Of a stretch of DNA of 64,000 nt, positions 27,901-38,869 are shown one piece after another (the first letter of the stretch is position 1; each line of letters starts with the position of its first letter). The translations under genes and the position numbers were made by a program. The stretch lies in the NCBI GenBank assembly GCA_026874595.1, contig CM049315.1, positions 3,594,664 through 3,658,663 of the forward strand, read 5' to 3'. The notes under the pieces were generated by a model that searched no databases, was not told where the DNA came from, and saw nothing but the letters and a program-made list of their open reading frames with translations. The stretch comes from Sipunculus nudus (taxonomy: Eukaryota > Annelida > Sipuncula > Golfingiida > Sipunculidae).

Positions 27901-30900
27901 CGCACTTGGCATCATTCCTGACAGTTCAAGACCAAGTATGGGCCTTTTGGAGACATGCCGACAGTGGAGTAGCATGACCAAGTATAGCGTGGCACCACTT
28001 TTAATCTTAATATAGATTATAGTTGGTGTGCCCATGTCAGCAGACATCACTGACACCTTCTGGTCCATATACATTTTACAGATAGCTGATCCCACACATG
28101 ATTGAGATACATTGGAAAAAATATTCCCGCCAAGTTATAGACATTCATGGTTAAAAATAGACCCAAATTTATATTGTATTGTGCAGATAAACAAACTTGG
28201 CTTAAGAATTTTTAGTCAGCATATCGAAATTGGAGGTGATTACCTTCACCAAAAAAAATCTTAAAAAAAATCTCAAAAAAAATAAAAAGATAATTATAGC
28301 ATTCAGTTACTATATGTATTGTAACTCTCCCTTGTATTACAGAAACTTGTGAAGCGTGTGAATGAGAGGGAGGCTCGGTATCAGGTATTGTAGTGAATTC
28401 TTTTGTTATAATAACATTAATGATAACAATAATAGGAGTAATAATAATAATCATAATTTTGCATTAATGTTTGTTATATTATGCATTGCATATCAGTAAA
28501 TTATGTTTTGCATTGTGAATTAAGTAAAAGTTAAGAAGTTTATTTAAAAATAAGTTTAAGTATTTTAGAACTGCTATTTAAATGTGATTACTATTGTCAT
28601 TAATTTGCTGTTCCACTGTAGGCTGTGATGAGGGATCTGGTCAAGCGTTACATCATGCAGCGGCAGCGAGGTGACCAAGACCAAGGAGTCACTGAGGATG
28701 ACCTCAACGAGATCAAACAGGATATATCATCGTTCCGATACGAACTTCTGGAAATACTGAGGAACAATGGCATGAAAACGCCTACATACACCGGTCAAAT
28801 CAATAAAGCATCCAGTAAGCAACTAAGGAACCAAAAGCGTAACAAAATGTTTCTCAGCTGACCACTAGAGGCCACTGTTGCTAGTTCTTTACTAACTGTA
28901 TCACACCTAGTCACTTGCTGGCTCCACAAGCCTGCACAGATGCCTATGCAATTTGCGCTGCCATCTGTTGGCAGACAGAAGAATCACATTGCCATTTTTT
29001 TACCATTCTCTGGTCTCCTGATGTAATATGGAGCATACTCTTTCAAAACTTGTTCTGGTGTTTGTAAACTCTGCTTCTGAGTTGAGCTTCCTCATGTTGT
29101 ATCGTGTACTGGACTGCAGTGCGTTTGTTGGTGTTTCTGTATTTACATATTTGACGCTAGGTGGAAGTTTGTGTAGATGCTAAGTGTGTCTTCTCCCCCT
29201 GAGTGGCCACTGCTGGCGCGTCTTTACTGCACATTCTGGGCTTCCACTGAGGACGTTCCACAGCACTCTTGTGTCAGGAAAGGTACTGCTGTTACTCAAC
29301 TTTACATGCTCACATGTTTGTTGCAGCCATCCCCAAAACAGAATTTTTTTCAAACTTTGATTCTGGTAGAAGAGTTTTTAAATGTAACATGCATATTCAT
29401 GAGCAAATGGACCAATAAGAGTTTTTAGCAATTATTGAACACAAAATTCACAGATTTGTCCCAAACTTTTCCCTGAGAAATTTTCCATGATAATTTTTTT
29501 AGCCAATACCACATTGGACATCAATTCAGACAATTATCCAGTTGATATAATGTTGGAATTTGAGACAAGATATAACAGACTAACCAGGTTTGGTACAATA
29601 TTCCTAGACTTTTCCCTGGTTTGAGCTGCTGCTCTTTCATGACTTTCCATGACTGCAAAAAGAGAACCTAAATTTCCAGGTTTATCGTGACATCCATTAT
29701 GACTGGAATGGCAATGGATCAATGCTTTGCCAAAGGCAGATTCCGTCACTTTTTTAACACACACTATATTAATTTAAACTATGCTACCAAAGATAAAGGT
29801 AAAGTAAATATTTTCTTTATAAAAAAGAGTCTGTTTATGTCCCTGAGAAAAAAATGCAAGTTACATTTAAGAATCACTGTCTAATTCCAGAGAGGATTTT
29901 AGATTATGAAGATGAATTTTTCTTAAAATGATCATTGATAATATTTAAGTTTAGAAGATTTATTATGCACCCACAATCCTTATTTGATCAGTAGAGAATC
30001 CCTGTAGATCCTTAGTGTGGATCTTTTGATTTTCATTAAAAGGAATTAGGAAATTTGATATAAATCAATCACGTAATTGATAAATAATCGTATTTTGCAC
30101 ATTTTCTATAACCAATTGTTCTTAATCCTCCTATCTTAGCTGATATACACTTTACAAAAAAGTAGGTTAAGTTGACTAGCAAGATAACACATTTATTGAA
30201 GAAACTAGGTCCAGATGTCCTTAAATCAATGTTTAAAGTAAATCAGCATCATTAATACCTACACAAGTTATGTGGCTAATTATGTAATATAGACTGAAGA
30301 AATTCACATATAATCTTTACTTGTTTAATTTTGTTTAATGTTTATATTTCACTGAATTTAGCATCAAACCTTAATCGTTCATTCACAATACACACATGAA
30401 AGACATGATCAATTCGGGGGGGGGGGGGGGGGGGGGAGGGCCTAATCGTATCTGCCAATACAAAGTTTTGCGGATACTATGTTTTTGATGACTGGGTTCC
30501 GCTGCCACCGCGTTCTTTTCCGGAGAACTCCTCTGAGACTACTGGACGGATTTTTCCAAAACTTACACCAATTATTGGGTCACATGTGAACTGGTGCCTA
30601 ACCAATTGGCCTTGACCTCTGACCTTTCCTCTCTGCCCAGTGTCAGTTTATGCGTCTGTTTCCACACATAAACCAACATATCTCGGGAACCGTTTGACCG
30701 ATCAGGAAAAAATTTTTGTACAAATGTAGCCCGTTGATAGCTTTATATTATACACAAAAAATGGTGGCGCCACCTGCAACAAGGTTTGCACAGTGTCCAT
30801 CTGTTCATCAGCCTTGGGTTAAAATCACTCTTATCTTTGAGTGGTTTGACTAATTCACTTGAAATTCGGCATGCGTATACATCCTAGATAGCTTTCTTTA

Positions 30901-31969
30901 TTTTATGACAGGAGGTGCCACTTACGTTCAAGCTGCAGACATCCAAGCTCATATCTTGGGAACCGTTTGACCAATCAGGAAAAAAAAATTACACAAATGT
31001 AGCCCTTGGATAGCTTTATAACATACACAAAAATGGTGGCGCCACCTGCAGCTATTTTTGCACAGTGTCCATCTGTTTGTCTGCCTTGGGTTAAAATCAC
31101 TCATATCTCTGCAGTGGTTTGACCAAATTACCTGAAATTCGGCATGCCTATACATCCTGGATAGCTTTCTCGATTTTATGAAGGTGGCGCCAGCTTCATT
31201 CACGTTCACGCTGCAGACATCAATGCTTATATCTCCGCACTCGCTTGACCAATCAGGAAAAAAATTTTTACACAAATGTAGCCCTTGGATAGCTTTATAA
31301 CATACACAAAAATGGTGGCGCCTCCTGCAGCCATTTTTGCACAACGTCCATCTGTTTGTCTGCTGTGGGATAAAATCACTCATATCTCTACAAGTAGCTT
31401 GACTTTTCCACCAGAAATTTTGCATGTGTATACATTTTGGATAGTTTCTCGTTCAAATTACAGGTGGCGCCACCTACAATCATGTTTATGTGGCAGACAT
31501 CCATTCTAATATGTAACACATGTAACTCTATTTCCCCTTGCCACTCAATCCATGCCTCACTTCACCCGTCCTACTCTTTTTTGGCGGATACACGTAGTCA
31601 CTTGTCAACTACCCGTATTCTAGTTTAGGAATATCAGTATATAGGGTTAAATTTGAAATAAAAGGAAATATATTTCACACTTTTAAATGCTTCTATAAAA
31701 ATGCTTTCACATTTAATTTACGGCATGAGAATGACGAATGTACAGCAGTTTTCTCAGTGTTCTTAAACACAGTACTGCTCAATACACTGGCCTGTCATTT
31801 TGGTTTTGTAACACTTATTTCAGTCTGATCTCTTGAATTAATCACTTTCTAGAGTTGATACAAATACTGTAGGTTTTATTTGGCATGAATAATAAAATTA
31901 ACATTTTATTACATTGTAGACTTGTTCATAATGCAGTCTCAGTTACAGGTCTAAAATAAGAATTATATA

Positions 31970-32001
<32 letters not shown>

Positions 32002-34486
32002 CAATTATATATTTCTGAATTCTCCGGTTGTTGGCTCAAAACAGTCAGTGAACATAAACAGAGGAGAGACTTCAATGCCAATATTTTAATAAATCACATT
32101 ATGTAGATAACATATAAAGTGTTGCTTAATTTTCTGCTACCCCTGTAGCCTTTGTCAGAGCAAACTATACAATGGTGAAATGGGTAAACAATCTGTGGTT
32201 TGCAGGGGGTAGGGATTATGTGCCGAGTATTGAGACAGAAAAGCCAAGTCCTTGTTTTATACTTTATGTGTGTTCGTAGGGTTTATCACATATTTACAAA
32301 TTTCAACATTGTCAAATTCGCTCTGACGAAGACTCCAGAGGTAGCAGAAAATTAAACAACAGTTTATATGTTATCTACATAATGTGATTGACTGGTATGT
32401 TGGCGTTGATGTCTCACCTCTGTTTATGTTCATTGCTTTATATATTATCAAAATAAAGTGTAAGCTAATTCACACATATGTACTGTGTACTTTGATGATG
32501 ACTTAATATTTGAGATTTCTAAATTGTGTATTGGGTCAGTCACATATGATCCCTGTGATTGACAGTTGATAAAGTACATATATCCTTGGTATGTTGAGAA
32601 CAGAGCAGAGTATACTTTTACATATGACGTACCCAGCTAAGAATCTTTAAAAATTGTTTTTTTTTTTTAATGAAATAGTTGGCTTCAAAAAAGCATGTAT
32701 ATTGTAGCACAACATTAATATTGCTACAGAGAGGCCTAGTTATAATTTGTTGACGTTTCTTTTATAATTTGTTTATCAAATGCCTGCGGCATTTAACATT
32801 TTTATTAAGGTATTTGATATCTGAACACCCAATACACGTAGTTAATTAGAAGAGTTGCAGATCTTTATAGAGTGGGTTTAGTAAGGTTGGTAAATTGTTC
32901 AGTAGAACCTTGGATTATTGGGTACAGCTTACCTTTCCATCTATTTCTACTGCACTTATTTCACAATCCTTGGGTTATCTTGACCTAGGTTCATCTGACA
33001 CACACCTTAGCTGCATGTGCACCACTTGTTCTTCACCTTAAAGCATGCCTCTCACAACTCTCTAGTCTTCTGTATCTGGAACTAATACCTGGTACATTCA
33101 GTATCTGGAACTAATACCTGGTACATTCAGTATCTGAAACTAATACCTGGTACATTCAGTATCTAGAACTAATACCTGATACAGTTACAATATCAGTAGT
33201 ATAGGGCATCAGGGGAATTTCTTTGCACAGTTTTTTTTCTTATTTTTATCCACATTGTTATTGAAAATATAGATTTTCTGCATAAAAAAAGGAGTTTTAA
33301 ATACCAAAAATATATTAAATTGGATGTTTTCAGAAAATGATAATTTACTGTAATACCTCAGTTGTGTATTAACCTTATGTTCACCCAGAGTAACTAAAAA
33401 GGAGATTATTTGCCAGAAATTGGATTGCTAAATAAAAAATATTTAGACTGATAGAAAAGTATATAAGTACTAACTTATTGATAACAAGATTTTTATAGTT
33501 GTAACAAAAGATGGCTCAGATAAATAATTGATTATTGTAAATGATGACAGATATTCAAAGGAAAGTACCAAGCTATCATATTCATATACAAGTGTTGTTT
33601 ATTTATGCCCTTTAAAAACAGCAGATCAGGCTGAGTAACCGTGATAGCTATGTAATAACGTTGGGTAAGTGGTGCTGTTTTTTGGTTGACAGGCAGGAGA
33701 CTCGGCCGCAGAGGAAGCAGACGCTCCACCATGGAACGCACTCTGGAACGCCCACTTAAGATGGATAAAGCCAATGAAAACGGTAAAGATATGTACCAAA
33801 TGCCAAAATTTCTTGAAAAACAAACATCAAATGATTCACAAATATCCGTCGGATCTGATCAGAGCGGGACCAACAGTAAGAATGGAGAGGAGCCGCGCGT
33901 GGACAGCAGCGGACGCGGCCTGACAGACATACCAGAGGAAGAAGTTGGGACAAAGGAATATGTCCAGGTGAACACTGATACCTCTCCAAACCGCAGCGGC
34001 AAGAAGGATGAAGGTTTGGGAGAATCGTTTGATCAGCAGTCAGAGATGAGCGATGCCAGTGTGCGGTCTGCGATGAATGGTGGTTTGAATAACAGCACCA
34101 ATGGCTTCAGAAATGCCGGGTACGATGCTCTCCCTGAAGAAAAGGAGGACACTGACTTGGGGAGCAGCATAAACAGTCAGGGGTCTGACAGCAGGGTCAG
34201 TGGTCAAGGGTCAGAAGTCACAGAGCTCACCCTTGACCCGAATCGTTTACAAGTTCCAGTTGATCCCTCTGTAGAGGAAATTGGAGTCCCTTCCACTGGG
34301 ACTGAAGAAGGAAGCCCGTTTGCTCAGAAGCCAGCAAGTGCGATGAAAAAGGTTTCGTTTCAATGGGGAACTGAAGAAAATGGCGGAGCACTTGACCCAG
34401 ATACATACGTGTATGAAGGGAAGGGAGGCAAAAAATTCAAAAGGCGGCCAACAGGTTATCCTAGGGGTAAAAATAAAAGTGACTGA
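18420..34486 (+). CDS. TRPC: TRPC/TRPgamma-like cation channel, last ten exons (N-terminus outside window)
   Basis: Ten exons with GT-AG borders join in frame to 929 codons plus TGA: 18420-18935, 21199-21433, 22075-22197, 24135-24274, 24807-25162, 26816-27011, 27520-27714, 28343-28384, 28622-28814, 33693-34486. In order they encode the end of the ankyrin region, the TRP_2 linker region, S1 to S6 with the pore loop, the TRP box (EWKFAR), the conserved post-TRP proline segment ([10 protein letters not shown]), a charged C-terminal helix ([20 protein letters not shown]) and a long polar tail. This is a plasma-membrane, calcium-permeable channel of the TRPC subfamily. Known relatives (Drosophila TRP, TRPL, TRPgamma) act downstream of phospholipase C. 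Residues resemble arthropod TRPgamma more than vertebrate TRPC3/6 (judged from memory). Family members usually have 250 or more residues before this point, so the 5' exons should lie upstream of the window or of the satellite. Confidence 0.95.
19028..19443 (+). mobile_element. Element D: short Helentron/HINE-like element in a TRPC intron
   Basis: The left end has the hairpin CCTGTCTATGACAGG (19028-19042), 10 bp after a T-run. The right end has GACAGG (near 19407), then the hairpin GCACC/GGTGC (19424-19438), then CTTG followed by TTTC. The interior has the phrase CTGTCTGTCCGTCCATTAAC, also typical near the 5' ends of C-type elements. The order of parts matches families A-C on a smaller scale. 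It begins 92 bp after the end of exon a. Confidence 0.55.
19444..21198 (+). other. TRPC: TRPC intron, unremarkable
   Basis: AT-rich intron sequence. There is a G-run near 20420-20426 and a G-run inside a T-rich stretch at 21122-21138. No element or exon was recognised. It ends in TTCTTGCAG at 21198. Confidence 0.6.
21199..21433 (+). CDS. TRPC: TRPC exon b: pre-S1 region and start of S1
   Basis: Phase 0 acceptor, donor GTGAGT after one extra base. It encodes [27 protein letters not shown], a hydrophobic segment ([20 protein letters not shown]) and [15 protein letters not shown], the start of S1. The phrases FVAH, QLLAS.WY.GLPGFRR and [13 protein letters not shown] are hallmarks of TRPC/TRPgamma proteins. 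Confidence 0.95.
22075..22197 (+). CDS. TRPC: TRPC exon c: end of S1 to start of S2
   Basis: Acceptor ACAG at 22074, donor GTGAGT at 22198. With the base carried from exon b it reads F, then [12 protein letters not shown] (end of S1), a polar loop ([15 protein letters not shown]), and [13 protein letters not shown] (start of S2). The split codons at both ends restore F and G. Confidence 0.93.
22198..24134 (+). other. TRPC: TRPC intron, no clear element
   Basis: Mostly AT-rich intron. A patch at about 22820-22990 is less AT-rich, includes a GATGGCGCCATG motif, and might be an old short repeat. I could not assign it. It ends with a pyrimidine tract and CAG at 24134. Confidence 0.5.
24135..24274 (+). 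CDS. TRPC: TRPC exon d: S2 end and S3
   Basis: Starts in phase 1 with the G carried over from exon c and ends in phase 0 before GTAAGT. It encodes [20 protein letters not shown], then [20 protein letters not shown] (S3) and [15 protein letters not shown] and WNILDF are conserved in TRPC channels. Confidence 0.94.
24807..25162 (+). CDS. TRPC: TRPC exon e: S3-S4 linker, S4, S5 and start of the pore turret
   Basis: Acceptor GCAG at 24806, donor GTAAGT after AA (phase 2). It encodes a charged linker with [15 protein letters not shown] (S4 entry), [19 protein letters not shown] (S4 and linker), [16 protein letters not shown], then [18 protein letters not shown] (S5), then a Cys-rich turret ([19 protein letters not shown]). 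NPHLGPLQISLGRM is close to invariant in this family; here Q is replaced by S. Confidence 0.95.
25590..25960. repeat. Three tandem units of about 143 bp in a TRPC intron
   Basis: The phrase TCAAGGTCACAGAGG or a close variant recurs near 25653, 25797 and 25940. TAACTTGAAAAGAATTTCAG recurs near 25697 and 25838. Unit length is about 143 bp, imperfect. Each unit carries an AAGGTCA core. Confidence 0.8.
25961..26815 (+). other. TRPC: TRPC intron, AT-rich
   Basis: Low-complexity AT-rich intron with A-runs (for example 26505-26513 and 26611-26618). Nothing else supported. It ends in CTGTTACAG at 26815. Confidence 0.5.
26816..27011 (+). CDS. TRPC: TRPC exon f: pore helix, selectivity region and S6
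   Basis: The split codon AA+T gives N. It then encodes [40 protein letters not shown] and [20 protein letters not shown], then YQNIS. FGLV followed by acidic residues is the pore-loop signature of TRP/TRPgamma channels; VLLNMLIAM is the S6 gate. It ends phase 0 at donor GTAAGT (27012). The last 49 bp of this exon are the source of the repeat array that follows. Confidence 0.96.
26963..27220 (+). repeat. TRPC: Four tandem copies of exon f's 3' end with its splice donor
   Basis: The 58-bp unit contains the last 49 bp of exon f plus the donor context CAGTAAGTAT. Copies: 26963-27020 (the authentic one), 27021-27078, 27079-27141 (63 bp, 5-bp insertion after the donor), 27142-27199, and a partial fifth to about 27220. 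Each full copy retains CAG/GTAAGT, giving donors at 27012, 27070, 27128 and 27191. Only the first keeps the downstream frame: using the others adds 58, 116 or 179 nt, none divisible by 3. Confidence 0.95.
27520..27714 (+). CDS. TRPC: TRPC exon g: TRP box and post-TRP proline segment (65 codons)
   Basis: Phase 0 at both ends. Acceptor TTTTTCAG, donor GTATGT. It encodes [20 protein letters not shown], then [20 protein letters not shown], then a basic segment. EWKFAR is TRP box 1, the helix below the gate that couples to the S4-S5 linker; the PPPF segment follows at the usual spacing. Confidence 0.97.
28343..28384 (+). CDS. TRPC: TRPC exon h: 14-codon micro-exon
   Basis: A 42-nt phase-0 exon between ATTACAG and GTATTG, encoding [14 protein letters not shown]. 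It leads into the RYQxVMRxLVKRYI segment conserved in TRP/TRPgamma. The donor is weaker than the others (GTATTG). Being a multiple of 3, it could be skipped without a frameshift. Confidence 0.88.
28622..28814 (+). CDS. TRPC: TRPC exon i: C-terminal conserved helix
   Basis: Acceptor CTGTAG, donor GTAAGC, ends after one base of the next codon. It encodes [20 protein letters not shown], then [20 protein letters not shown] and [12 protein letters not shown]. This is the region preceding and including the C-terminal coiled-coil segment of the family. Without splicing, the frame continues for 15 more codons after the split codon to TGA at 28859-28861. Confidence 0.95.
28862..30447 (+). other. TRPC: TRPC intron; first part less AT-rich
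   Basis: About 28862-29330 is less AT-rich than neighbouring introns and could be the 3' untranslated part of a read-through isoform. No AATAAA in good context was seen there. The remainder is AT-rich and featureless. A G-run of 16 or more lies at about 30417-30436, just before element A2. Confidence 0.4.
30448..31623 (+). mobile_element. Element A2: Helentron/HINE-like element, family A
   Basis: The 5' hairpin runs 30448-30477 (GTATCTGCC to TTTTGCGGATAC). The 3' side has TTTTGGCGGATAC (31579-31591), a hairpin around GTAGTCACTTGTCAACTAC, and CTAG at 31620-31623 followed by TTT. The core has alternating repeats with GGTGGCGCCACC (perfect at 30763, near 31036 and near 31463). It lies in the TRPC intron between exons i and j, same strand as the gene. 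Confidence 0.8.
31964..32001. repeat. (AT)n microsatellite
   Basis: About 19 AT dinucleotides with one interruption (ACAT), immediately upstream of an inverted repeat. Confidence 0.95.
32047..32432. repeat. Inverted repeat (fold-back/MITE-like) in a TRPC intron
   Basis: The left arm (about 32050-32170) includes AACATAAACAGAGG, CACATTATGTAGATAACATA and TTAATTTTCTGCTACC. The right arm (about 32318-32430) carries their reverse complements in mirrored order (GGTAGCAGAAAATTAA, then TATGTTATCTACATAATGTG, then CCTCTGTTTATGTT). Arms are about 115 bp, with a spacer of about 150 bp. Confidence 0.85.
33072..33187. repeat. 29-bp tandem repeat, four copies
   Basis: Units start at 33072, 33101, 33130 and 33159, each with GTATCTGGAACTAATACCTG or a close variant. 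Intronic. Confidence 0.9.
33693..34486 (+). CDS. TRPC: TRPC exon j: long polar C-terminal tail and stop
   Basis: The acceptor GACAG at 33692 is the choice that keeps frame; the AG four bases later would not. It encodes S, then [20 protein letters not shown], a Ser/Gly/Glu-rich tail of about 200 residues, then [14 protein letters not shown] and a basic end ([14 protein letters not shown], then RGKNKSD) before TGA at 34484-34486. The tail is low in hydrophobic residues and looks disordered. The acidic, Ser-rich part could be a phosphorylation or scaffold-binding tail (inference). I do not recognise a PDZ ligand at the C-terminus. Confidence 0.93.
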
Positions 34487-37400
34487 TTTACTCAGTGCGT
34501 GTGCACCATTTAATAAAGGAGATATGTACAAAATGGCTGAGTTGCCATGACAGTGCGTAATCAGTGGATGACAAAGGTCAACAGGGTCAGAATTAAGTGT
34601 GTGGATCAATTTCTCTGTGCTTGTTTGTGTTAATTTATACATGTTTGTTACTTGTCTCATCAACATTGTAATCACATGTAATGTATTATTCATACTTACT
34701 AAGCCCTCTTTCATACTTTACTTTTTCAGTATGCATGATTTTCTGAGCTTCATAGTTTTTTTCCCCTACATGAAACGGTAGCTATCGATCATTAATGCTT
34801 TACATTCCCAATATTATATCGGCATCTAGATTTTATCATAGATGGTTCCTAACAGTTCAGACCAAATTGATCTAACAAACCTGTGTAAGAGTTAACCACG
34901 TATGAGAGCTGTATGATTCATCCGGGCCTTACCAGTTTGTCACCTGCAGAGTCTGTTCATGTCAGAAAGAAGAAAATCTGAAATATTAAAGCAGTAAATA
35001 ATAACAGGAATTTCAAACTATACCTACATTATATCAGCTTACTCCCGAAAGGAAAGAGTACCTACATTGTGTGTGGAAGGTGAGATCGGTGATCCTGTTC
35101 ACACACTTGTTCATTCACATACAGAAATATGTTGATAAATAAATGGTTTTTCCATAACACTGCAATATGAATTTAATTTCCTTCACAGTCAAATGTTTTA
35201 AAAATATGCAATGACATAAAATGTTAAAATTATGTTTAATGACTATATAATGTCTAACGTCGTGTAGCAAATAAAATATTTGCGTTAATCTCGCCTGACG
35301 AAAAAGAGATTTGGATCAGAATCTCTTAAAAATTACCAGCCAAGGGGGCCGGCACTAACGCAGTTTTGCCGGACCTCCTTCAAAGCTGCCCGTAACTTCC
35401 GCTTGGCCGGAGCTTATATCGAGCCCTGTGTCAGTATTGACATCTGCAGCTTCAGGCATTAGTTCTCGTAACACGATGGTATTGTTAACGAAAGGAGAGT
35501 AAAAAAACCAGGATATTGATTTCTAGAAATATTCATTTATGCTATTTGTAAGGTGGAGTTCGTGGAATTTGGATGAAAATTCTTGAGAAATATTACTTCT
35601 ATTTGTAAGAAGCAGTGGGTGAAATTAAATGTCTGTGAAAGGTCTTGTCAGTTTTAACTAATAAATGCCATGATGTTTACTTTTCAGGATCCATTTTAAT
35701 GGTGATATGTATTTTATTTATCTATTTTAACATCTTTTCCATTTGCTAATATTACTATTTTGAACATTTTATTAAATCAAACAAAAACTGTTTTGCTCTT
35801 TACTGATATATCAGTAGCTCTCGTACTTTTAAAAACTAAATTAAATGAGGACATATAAAGGATTCTGACCTCAGGTCATAAAAAATAAACTTGCAAGTTC
35901 CCATTTTTTGTCAAATAAAGTTGGTGTGAATTTTAAGTGCCTTACAGGACGGCCAGGTCCGAATATTAAATGACCTTATGCCGACCACATAGTTTTTCAG
36001 AAAAGTAAATGTTCAGTGCCTTTTTTTGGCAGTGTCTTAATGTGTTTTACTTGTCTAGTTTCCTTTCATACAACATTGTTTTTATTTACTAAGCACAAGC
36101 TGAGAACCTTTCACAATAGATTACCTATTGTTATCAACGAGTCCTGCTTTAATATGAACAAAACCCTGAAAACTGAAGTAAACCCTGCAGGTATAACGGT
36201 CAAGAATGAATAGCAAAACAAGAAAACGCTGTACAGAGGAAATAAATTGTTAATTCCCACATGATTATGAATCCTTGAAAATCATGTATATTTTTAAACT
36301 GCTTGGCTTTAGCTACTTTTGTCACTTTTCTTTGAACTACCCTGACTTTTAACTCTGATGGCTGACTATGACAGATTCGGAGTAAGGGACGCTTTAACAT
36401 GTTAACAATGTCTCATTTTTTTCGATCACTAGATCTGTGCATGTTAATGATGAAACATGGTAAAATATGCGAGGAACAGACGAGTCTAAGGTTTGAAAAG
36501 GGAATCAGCAGGAAAATACTTGAAAAAATGAAATTAAATCGCTGAAAACATAGAAAACTCTGTAAAATAACAAGTTCCTGTAAGGCTTTCAACGATGCCA
36601 TATAGGTTTCGTCTACTTCGCCAAGATTTGCATAAATGATCGCAAAATGTGGTATTGGAATTTTCTTACCATTTTTTGAAATTGTGATTTGTAATAAGTC
36701 TCATTTTCAGATAATTTCAAACAACTTTCAGAGATTCATCAAAACTCCAGTTTTATGACGCTTGTAGTGTAGATCCGATTCTCGAGTTAAGTAGGGACAG
36801 TAAATTTAAGCATTTATTATACACGTGCACCTCTGCCAGGCAGTTAATATCAGAATTCATTTTAAACATTGAATTCTACACAGTCATAAATAGTAACTAT
36901 TGAATTTTGTTCAGGCGCAGCTTAATATTCTCAGTATTTTTAACCCAGCCAGAACACCCATGCATATTTATATTGTTTTCTACAATAGGTAAAAAATCCT
37001 GAAAGTATGACTCTGGATATCATATAAACATTTGCAGTAGGACCTCATAGTGCTAGGTATCTACATGTTAAACATTTTTATTTTACATTTTGTGAATCTT
37101 TCTATTACCATTTTAATGGGGAAAAAATTGGTTAAACAGTCACTGGATGTCAGTGCTGTTAGTTACATCTATATGTATTTGTCTCAGCGCTCACAGGATC
37201 AATTTGATGTTTGGGTGTGAGAAGTGTGAAGTTTGATGGAGTATTTGTTTGATGGCAATTAATTTTTGTTTCTTATTTGTATGTATAAGACTCATATTTT
37301 ATCTTTTGTGAAAAATAACCCTGCGTTAGATACAAAGTACGAGTTGGCGTAATACGGTATTATCGTATGTTTATGCCAGGGTTATGTGTATAATTTTTGT

Positions 37401-38869
37401 GTTATTATTTCTAGATGTGTCATTTGTGGACTACTGTCGTACATTGATAATGGCGCATTAAACGCTATATATGCTTTGTGAAATAATAACGATGGTATGT
37501 TTACATATGTAAAGAGATACTTATGTTTTATGGATCACGACAAGGGGTTTAACCTTTTTACAAGGCACGTTTAGGTACAATGGAATGATGTAGGGGGGAA
37601 TTTGCAAGAGTTTGCTTTTACAGTACCAAATGTAAGCATGATTAAAGGGAGTTGTGTATGTATTGGGTCATTTGCAAACTGTCATGGGACTTGTGAATAT
37701 TCATGAAGTATAATACTCATGAATATGCAAATGAAGTATACCGGTGTTCACCAGACAATATATAACATTACTATCTGGAAAAAAGTTATGTCATTATCAA
37801 CTGCCATGTTATCAGCGAATATAAGGCATATCTGTTTTCACAGTTATTTTTTTTTAAACCAGACCTTACCAAAACAAAGCAAGCGTCTGTTACATGAATG
37901 TTGTTTGTGGGGTCATATATTTTTTCTTGTGAATTATATGTGTACAAGTCTAGATTTGGGCATATGTGATCAGTCTCGAGTCACGTGTTTGTATGATGTA
38001 TACTGCAGAGTGAACTGTGATGGGAAAACGTGTACCACCCGTATTAGTATCCCCCAAAAAACGGGGGTATTTCAGGCACGCAGAGGATTGAATCGGTGTC
38101 ACACACATTTATTAATATTCATACATGTGGAGAAAAGAGAGAAAACTATGTACACAATGTGAGAAAATATATTTTATAAGATGTATCTTTGTCTAACATC
38201 CTATATACTGAATCAAAGTACATATTGAATAGTGCATGCATGCGATAGTTCATATTTATCTTGATATTTCATAAACCCTTGCAGTCATATAATCTGTAAG
38301 CTGTCATCTGTCGTTGACATTTGTATGTGATGGAGCAATCCAGTTGAAGATTTGAATCCGAACAATAAGTAAAAAAAAGACTTCTTATTACTGTTAAATA
38401 CGATCAGAGCAGATATGAACGGCTGTGAATGTTGTAAAGTAATATCTGTAAAAGTACCTTAAAATCATATTATTATGAGATAGAAAAATATAAAGAGAAA
38501 CACTAGCAGCATCATCAGCTAACTATCCTTTGGTTAAGGGTAATGTTTTGAGAAACTCGTTACGTTTCATATTTGAATATTTGAATTTGAATCTCGCTCA
38601 GTTACATATATTCTAACCGCTGGTTAGAATTTCTTTAGGGGAATTTGGAAATTCGACTAACTCGAGGGAGATGTAAACTCCTGGGCCTTTTCTTTTATCC
38701 TTATGAAATTAAGAAAATAGTTTGAAATCTGGCGAGTTTGTTAAATAGGCCACCAGGTATCCAGTGCATGTGGGTAAGAAAATCATGAAAACAAATATTA
38801 GTTCCAAACATGAACACCCGATGACGCTGATGAACATTTCGGGCAATGCCGTAAATCAATACCATATAT
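34487..38869 (+). other. TRPC 3' untranslated region and intergenic DNA
   Basis: Candidate AATAAA hexamers downstream of the stop include 34512, about 35271 and about 35885; which one is used cannot be told. The rest is AT-rich. An open frame of 147 codons at 37719-38162 has no recognisable domain and is not called. A GC-richer patch lies at about 35285-35480. Confidence 0.5.

Noticed and set aside
30949-31425. 158-codon minus-strand open frame with phrases such as [12 protein letters not shown], also seen in A3 at 56281-56845
   Set aside because: The frame follows the tandem core of family A elements and recurs only where the core recurs. It lacks a domain, varies with unit indels, and is better explained as repeat read-through.
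33697-33698. Alternative acceptor of TRPC exon j four bases downstream
   Set aside because: It breaks the frame with exon i, while the acceptor at 33692 keeps it.
37719-38162. 147-codon plus-strand open frame
   Set aside because: No recognisable domain, AT-rich codon use, no splice or start context, and it lies in intergenic DNA downstream of the channel gene.
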